The notes beneath the pieces are model-generated. The model was given only the letters and a program-made list of their open reading frames with translations. It searched no databases and was not told the origin of the DNA. 64,000 nucleotides of DNA from positions 1-64,000 of the forward strand of contig WRMW01000002.1 in NCBI GenBank assembly GCA_009776955.1, given 5' to 3'. The DNA comes from Clostridiales bacterium (lineage in GTDB: Bacteria; Bacillota; Clostridia; Peptostreptococcales; Anaerovoracaceae). Made by a program: the position numbers and the translations under genes. Below, piece by piece: positions 60,228-64,000 of the stretch (its first letter is position 1; every line of letters starts with the position of its first letter).

Positions 60228-63107
60228 TCACTCCGCATTCTTCCCGCAACAATTCTTGTGCTTCTTGCCGGACCCGCAGGGACAGGGGTCATTACGCCCG
60301 ACCTTGGCGCCTGTGCGTCGGACGGTCTCCTTGCGCCCGCCCCTAGATTCCTTGGGCCCCTCGGTCGGCATTCCGGACAGCTTGCCCTTGCCCCCCCCTG
60401 CCGCATTCTGGCGCTGTTCCTTGGCCTCGGAACGATAGGCATCCTCATCGGTCTTGGTCTCCTTCATGCTGCCAGATGTCTGGGAACGACGCTCGCTCTT
60501 GGTCTCGACCGTGACGCCGTAGCAATATCGCACGGTGTCCTCCTTGATGGACTCGGTCATAAGCTCGAACATATCGAAGCCCTCGTGTGCGTAGGCGGCG
60601 GCGGGGTCTTGCTGCCCGATTCCGCGAAGGCCAATGCCCGTTTTCAATTGGTCCATCGCGTCGATGTGGTCCATCCATTTGCCGTCTATCACCATAAGGA
60701 GTATCATGCGTTCAAGTTCACGCATGCGGTCTGCGCCTATCTCCGACTCTTTTGCCTCGTACAGACCCACCATCTTTTCTAGGGCGAGCTCCTTTAGCCC
60801 ATCCTCGTCCGCACGCAACAATTCTTCCTCTGAAAGCCCTAGGCCGTTATAGTCCCGCGTAAGACGCAGAAGCGCATCATTTAGATACGCCATGTCCCAT
60901 TCCTCGGCAAATTTAGAGCCCATGAGAGCGCCGCTGACGGCCTCGTCCACAAGGTCCTCTATCATAGCCATGACATTGTCCCTCACGTCCTCCCCCTCAA
61001 GCACCTTGCGACGCTCGCCGTAGATGATCTCACGCTGCTTGTTCATCACGTTGTCGTATTGGAGCACGTATTTGCGGACGCTGAAATTGCGGCCCTCGAC
61101 TTTCTTCTGAGCGTTTTCGATTGACTTTGACAGCACACCCGCCTCGATGGGGTGTTCCTCATCGACGCCGAGACGTCCGACGATGGCCTGCATCCGCTCG
61201 CCGCCAAAGAGCCGTAAAAGCTCGTCCTCCATGGATATATAGAACCGTGTCATGCCAGGGTCGCCCTGGCGTCCGGCACGGCCTCTAAGCTGATTGTCGA
61301 TGCGTCGCGACTCATGGCGTTCCGTGCCTATGATATGCAGGCCGCCAAGCTCCACCACCTTGCGTTGCTCGTCCGCCCGCTCGCTCTTGTAAGCGTCGTG
61401 ATACTCGTTGTACTTGCGACGCGCCTCTTGCAGTTCCTCGGTTTCGAGAGGCACAAAGGACGCCGCAAGCGAGATTGCTTCCTCGTCGTATTCTTCCTTT
61501 CGCATTTCCTGTTTCGCCGCGAAGTCAGGGTTGCCGCCGAGTATGATGTCAGTGCCTCGGCCTGCCATGTTTGTAGCTATCGTGACCATGCCGAGCCTGC
61601 CCGCTTCCGCCACTATTCGCGCTTCCTGCTCGTGGTGCTTGGCGTTGAGGACGTTGTGCTTGACCCCCCGCTTCTTCAGCATATCAGAGATTTTTTCGGA
61701 ATTTTCGATGGATATTGTGCCGACAAGCACGGGCTTCCCCGTCGCATGCGCCGCCGTGATGTCCTCCACGATGGCCGCATACTTGCCGCGTTCCGACGGG
61801 TAGACCGCATCGTCCAAATCCTCACGAACGATGGGCTTGTTGGTCGGTATCGTGATGACGTTCATATTGTAGATGTCGACAAATTCTTCTTCCTCGGTCT
61901 TTGCCGTGCCCGTCATGCCGGACAGCTTTTGGTACATTCGGAAATAGTTCTGAATCGTGATGGTCGCGAGCGTCATCGACTCGTTCTTGACTTTCAGCCC
62001 CTCTTTTGCCTCGATTGCCTGATGAAGCCCCTCGCTATAACGCCGCCCGAACATAAGCCGTCCCGTGAACTCGTCCACGATGATGATTTCCCCGTCCTTG
62101 ACCACATAATCCACATCAAGCCTCATTGTATAATTCGCTTTCAGCGCTTGCATAATGTGGTGGTTCACTTCCATGTTTTCAGGGTCGGCAAGGTTTTCGA
62201 CACCGAACGCTTTCTCGGCTTTCTCATTGCCCATTTTGGTCAGGTTGATTTTTTTGTCTTTTTCTTCATATACATAATCGCCGAGTTCTTCGTGTTCGTC
62301 GTCTATGTTTTGCATCGCTATCATGGATTTGGGGCGCTCTTTCTTGGGCGGTGCCGCTTTGAGTCCGCGTACGAAACGGTCGGCTTTGGAGTACATTTCC
62401 GTAGATTTTGCCGCCTGCCCCGATATGATAAGGGGCGTCCGCGCCTCGTCCACCAAGATGCTGTCCACCTCGTCGACGATGGCGAAATTCAGCGGGCGCT
62501 GCATCATCTGCTCCTTGTACTTGACCATATTGTCGCGTAGGTAGTCGAAGCCAAATTCGTTGTTCGTCCCGTAGGTGATGTCCGCCCGGTAAGCCTCCTT
62601 GCGTGCCTCGCTGCCCGGCTCGATGTCATGGACCACGCACCCGACGGTAAGGCCGAGGAATGTGTAGAGCTTGCCCATCCATTCCATATCGCGTTTTGCA
62701 AGGTAGTCGTTGACGGTCACGACATGAACTCCCTTGCCCGTGAGCGCGTTCAGATATGCGGGGAGCGTGGCGACTAACGTCTTGCCCTCGCCCGTTTTCA
62801 TTTCGGCGATATTGCCGTTGTGGAGCGCTATTCCGCCAACGATCTGCACCGGGAAGTGCTTCATCCCAAGGCTGCGCCAAGCCGCCTCGCGGCAGACCGC
62901 AAAGGCCTCTGGCAGAATCTCGTTCAGCGCGTCATCGTCCGCATCATCCCCAAGCCGTTCGCGAAATTCATCAGTCTTTGCCCTCAGTTCCGCATCGGAC
63001 AGGGCCTGCATCTGCTCATCCAGCACAAGCGCTTTTTCGGCAAGCTTTTCGAGCTTCACGACTTCTCGTTTATTCAAATCAGGAAGGATTTTTTCAAACA
63101 GTCCCAT
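60228..63107 (-). CDS. secA: Preprotein translocase ATPase SecA
   Basis: Motor that pushes preproteins through SecYEG. 959 residues. Walker A is in [10 protein letters not shown] near residue 105, then [24 protein letters not shown], the [15 protein letters not shown] Walker [11 protein letters not shown], and the helical wing and scaffold. A linker region rich in Gly, Ser and Lys precedes the zinc-binding C-terminus, [17 protein letters not shown], which contacts SecB-like partners, lipids or ribosomes. GGAGG lies before the ATG. The two giant secreted proteins in this window would depend on it. It follows the aspartate kinase gene. Confidence 0.97.
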   Translation of the reverse strand: MGLFEKILPDLNKREVVKLEKLAEKALVLDEQMQALSDAELRAKTDEFRERLGDDADDDALNEILPEAFAVCREAAWRSLGMKHFPVQIVGGIALHNGNIAEMKTGEGKTLVATLPAYLNALTGKGVHVVTVNDYLAKRDMEWMGKLYTFLGLTVGCVVHDIEPGSEARKEAYRADITYGTNNEFGFDYLRDNMVKYKEQMMQRPLNFAIVDEVDSILVDEARTPLIISGQAAKSTEMYSKADRFVRGLKAAPPKKERPKSMIAMQNIDDEHEELGDYVYEEKDKKINLTKMGNEKAEKAFGVENLADPENMEVNHHIMQALKANYTMRLDVDYVVKDGEIIIVDEFTGRLMFGRRYSEGLHQAIEAKEGLKVKNESMTLATITIQNYFRMYQKLSGMTGTAKTEEEEFVDIYNMNVITIPTNKPIVREDLDDAVYPSERGKYAAIVEDITAAHATGKPVLVGTISIENSEKISDMLKKRGVKHNVLNAKHHEQEARIVAEAGRLGMVTIATNMAGRGTDIILGGNPDFAAKQEMRKEEYDEEAISLAASFVPLETEELQEARRKYNEYHDAYKSERADEQRKVVELGGLHIIGTERHESRRIDNQLRGRAGRQGDPGMTRFYISMEDELLRLFGGERMQAIVGRLGVDEEHPIEAGVLSKSIENAQKKVEGRNFSVRKYVLQYDNVMNKQREIIYGERRKVLEGEDVRDNVMAMIEDLVDEAVSGALMGSKFAEEWDMAYLNDALLRLTRDYNGLGLSEEELLRADEDGLKELALEKMVGLYEAKESEIGADRMRELERMILLMVIDGKWMDHIDAMDQLKTGIGLRGIGQQDPAAAYAHEGFDMFELMTESIKEDTVRYCYGVTVETKSERRSQTSGSMKETKTDEDAYRSEAKEQRQNAAGGGKGKLSGMPTEGPKESRGGRKETVRRTGAKVGRNDPCPCGSGKKHKNCCGKNAE

Positions 63108-63146
63108 GACCCGCCTCCATGCTCCATATACTCTTGCTACTCGACC

Positions 63147-64000
63147 CTACGAAGATTCCGCAACAAATGCGTCGTAGATCGCACGTATCGCCGTCTCAAA
63201 ATCTTTCGTCTCGACGCCCACTATTATATTCATCTCGCTTGAGCCCTGGTCTATCATGCGAATGTTTACGCCCGCTTCGGTGAGCGAGTTGAACAGCTTC
63301 GCCGCAACCCCCTGGACCGACGCCATGCCGTGTCCGACCGTCGCGATAAGCGACATATTCTCAAAAATTTCGATGCTGTCCGCACCCAGCTTCTTTTCAA
63401 ATTCTTCGAGCAGATCGTCCAGTTTGTCATCGAGGTATTTCTTCGCGATAACTAGCGAAACCGTGTCGATGCCCGACGGGATGTGCTCAATCGGGATTTT
63501 GTAATCTTCGAGAATCGAGAGTATAAGCTTGATAAATCCTATCTCGTTGCTCATCATGTTTTTGTGAATGCCGATAACGATAAAGTCCTTGTTGCCGGCG
63601 ATGCCCGTGACAATCTGGCCTCCATGCACCTCATCGTCGGCGCTGATGATGGTGCCGGGATCGTCTGGAAGATTCGTGTTGCGGATATTGATGGGGATGC
63701 CTGCGAGCCGCGCCGGGTAGATGGCGTTCTCGTGAAGCACGGACGCGCCCATATACGAGAGTTCGCGTAGCTCCTTGTACGAAAGGTTTTTGATGGCTTT
63801 CGGGTTCTCGATTACCCTTGGGTCTGCCATCAAAAAGCCAGAAACGTCCGTCCAGTTCTCGTAGACATCCGCCTTCACTGCGCGTGCGACGAGCGCTCCT
63901 GTGATGTCCGAGCCGCCACGCGAAAAGGTCTTGATGTTTCCGTCCGGCGTGGTACCGTAAAAGCCGGGGATAACCGCCCGCTCGTACTTTGCAAGCGTAG
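63147..64000 (-). CDS. lysC: Aspartate kinase, 3' part (runs off the window)
   Basis: The C-terminal 284 codons of aspartate kinase, the first enzyme of the lysine/threonine/methionine pathway. At the right edge AVIPGFYGTTPDG and TFSRGGSDITG (nucleotide and aspartate site) are visible, then FLMADPRVI, ELSYMGASVLH and two ACT regulatory domains (IDTVSLVIAKK and MSLIATVGHGMASVQG, with GVNIRMIDQGSSEMN). Feedback inhibition by lysine or threonine is expected from the ACT pair, but which one is not readable. The frame is open upstream of 63878, so the true start is beyond the window. The monofunctional form is inferred from the ending. Confidence 0.95.
   Translation of the reverse strand, partial: TLAKYERAVIPGFYGTTPDGNIKTFSRGGSDITGALVARAVKADVYENWTDVSGFLMADPRVIENPKAIKNLSYKELRELSYMGASVLHENAIYPARLAGIPINIRNTNLPDDPGTIISADDEVHGGQIVTGIAGNKDFIVIGIHKNMMSNEIGFIKLILSILEDYKIPIEHIPSGIDTVSLVIAKKYLDDKLDDLLEEFEKKLGADSIEIFENMSLIATVGHGMASVQGVAAKLFNSLTEAGVNIRMIDQGSSEMNIIVGVETKDFETAIRAIYDAFVAESS

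Noticed and set aside
60018-60782. 254-codon plus-strand frame beginning with GGERGIRTHGRLP
   Set aside because: The start is the complement of tRNA-Ser, a well-known source of false genes, and the rest is antisense to secA.
61314-62540. 408-codon plus-strand frame in secA
   Set aside because: Antisense shadow of SecA with no recognisable domain.

Overview
The window reads as a chromosomal segment of an anaerobic, GC-rich member of the Bacillota, most likely Clostridia. The reasons are AGGAGG-type ribosome binding sites, monofunctional aspartate kinase, CoaX pantothenate kinase, a biotin-dependent decarboxylase/carboxylase cluster, a zinc-type ribosomal protein L31 and very large secreted Gram-positive-style surface proteins. 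The exact lineage cannot be fixed from the sequence alone.

Layout. Positions 1-22547 (minus strand) are one uninterrupted reading frame of at least 7,515 codons, open at the left edge. It encodes a giant secreted protein with a signal peptide, an acidic/proline linker, eleven GLUG-type units, three short beta repeats, and a long array of Ig-like (He_PIG-like) and YDG-like modules. Upstream on the same strand is a housekeeping run: rpmE-prfA-tsaC-metG-tatD-tilS, then ftsH with its own promoter, a biotin-enzyme cluster (carboxyltransferase, small delta-like subunit, biotin carrier), coaX and dusB. Next, at 34988-40891, is a second large secreted protein with glycine-rich beta-solenoid-like repeats. 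It is followed by an N-terminally shortened Rpn-type nuclease, a KdpD/KdpE-like two-component pair and a small membrane bPH protein.

From 44.4 kb the plus strand carries rho, a DUF1385 gene, prmC, a copper ATPase and tcdA. A GH25 lysozyme and a cadC-cadA metal-efflux pair follow on the minus strand. rho/DUF1385/prmC and rpmE/prfA/tsaC are often neighbours in Bacillota. Here they are separated by about 10 kb and point in opposite directions.

Positions 55613-60076 look like a 4.4-kb island inserted at the 3' end of tRNA-Ser(GGA): an exact 43-bp repeat of the tRNA 3' end brackets it. It is visibly AT-richer and holds two DUF3800 genes, an AbrB/SpoVT regulator, an unknown gene, an ADP-ribosylglycohydrolase, a possible 21-codon gene and a PD-(D/E)XK-like nuclease. 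No integrase is recognisable. This is the best candidate for an undescribed defence or toxin-antitoxin-like system. The window ends with secA and the 3' part of an aspartate kinase gene.
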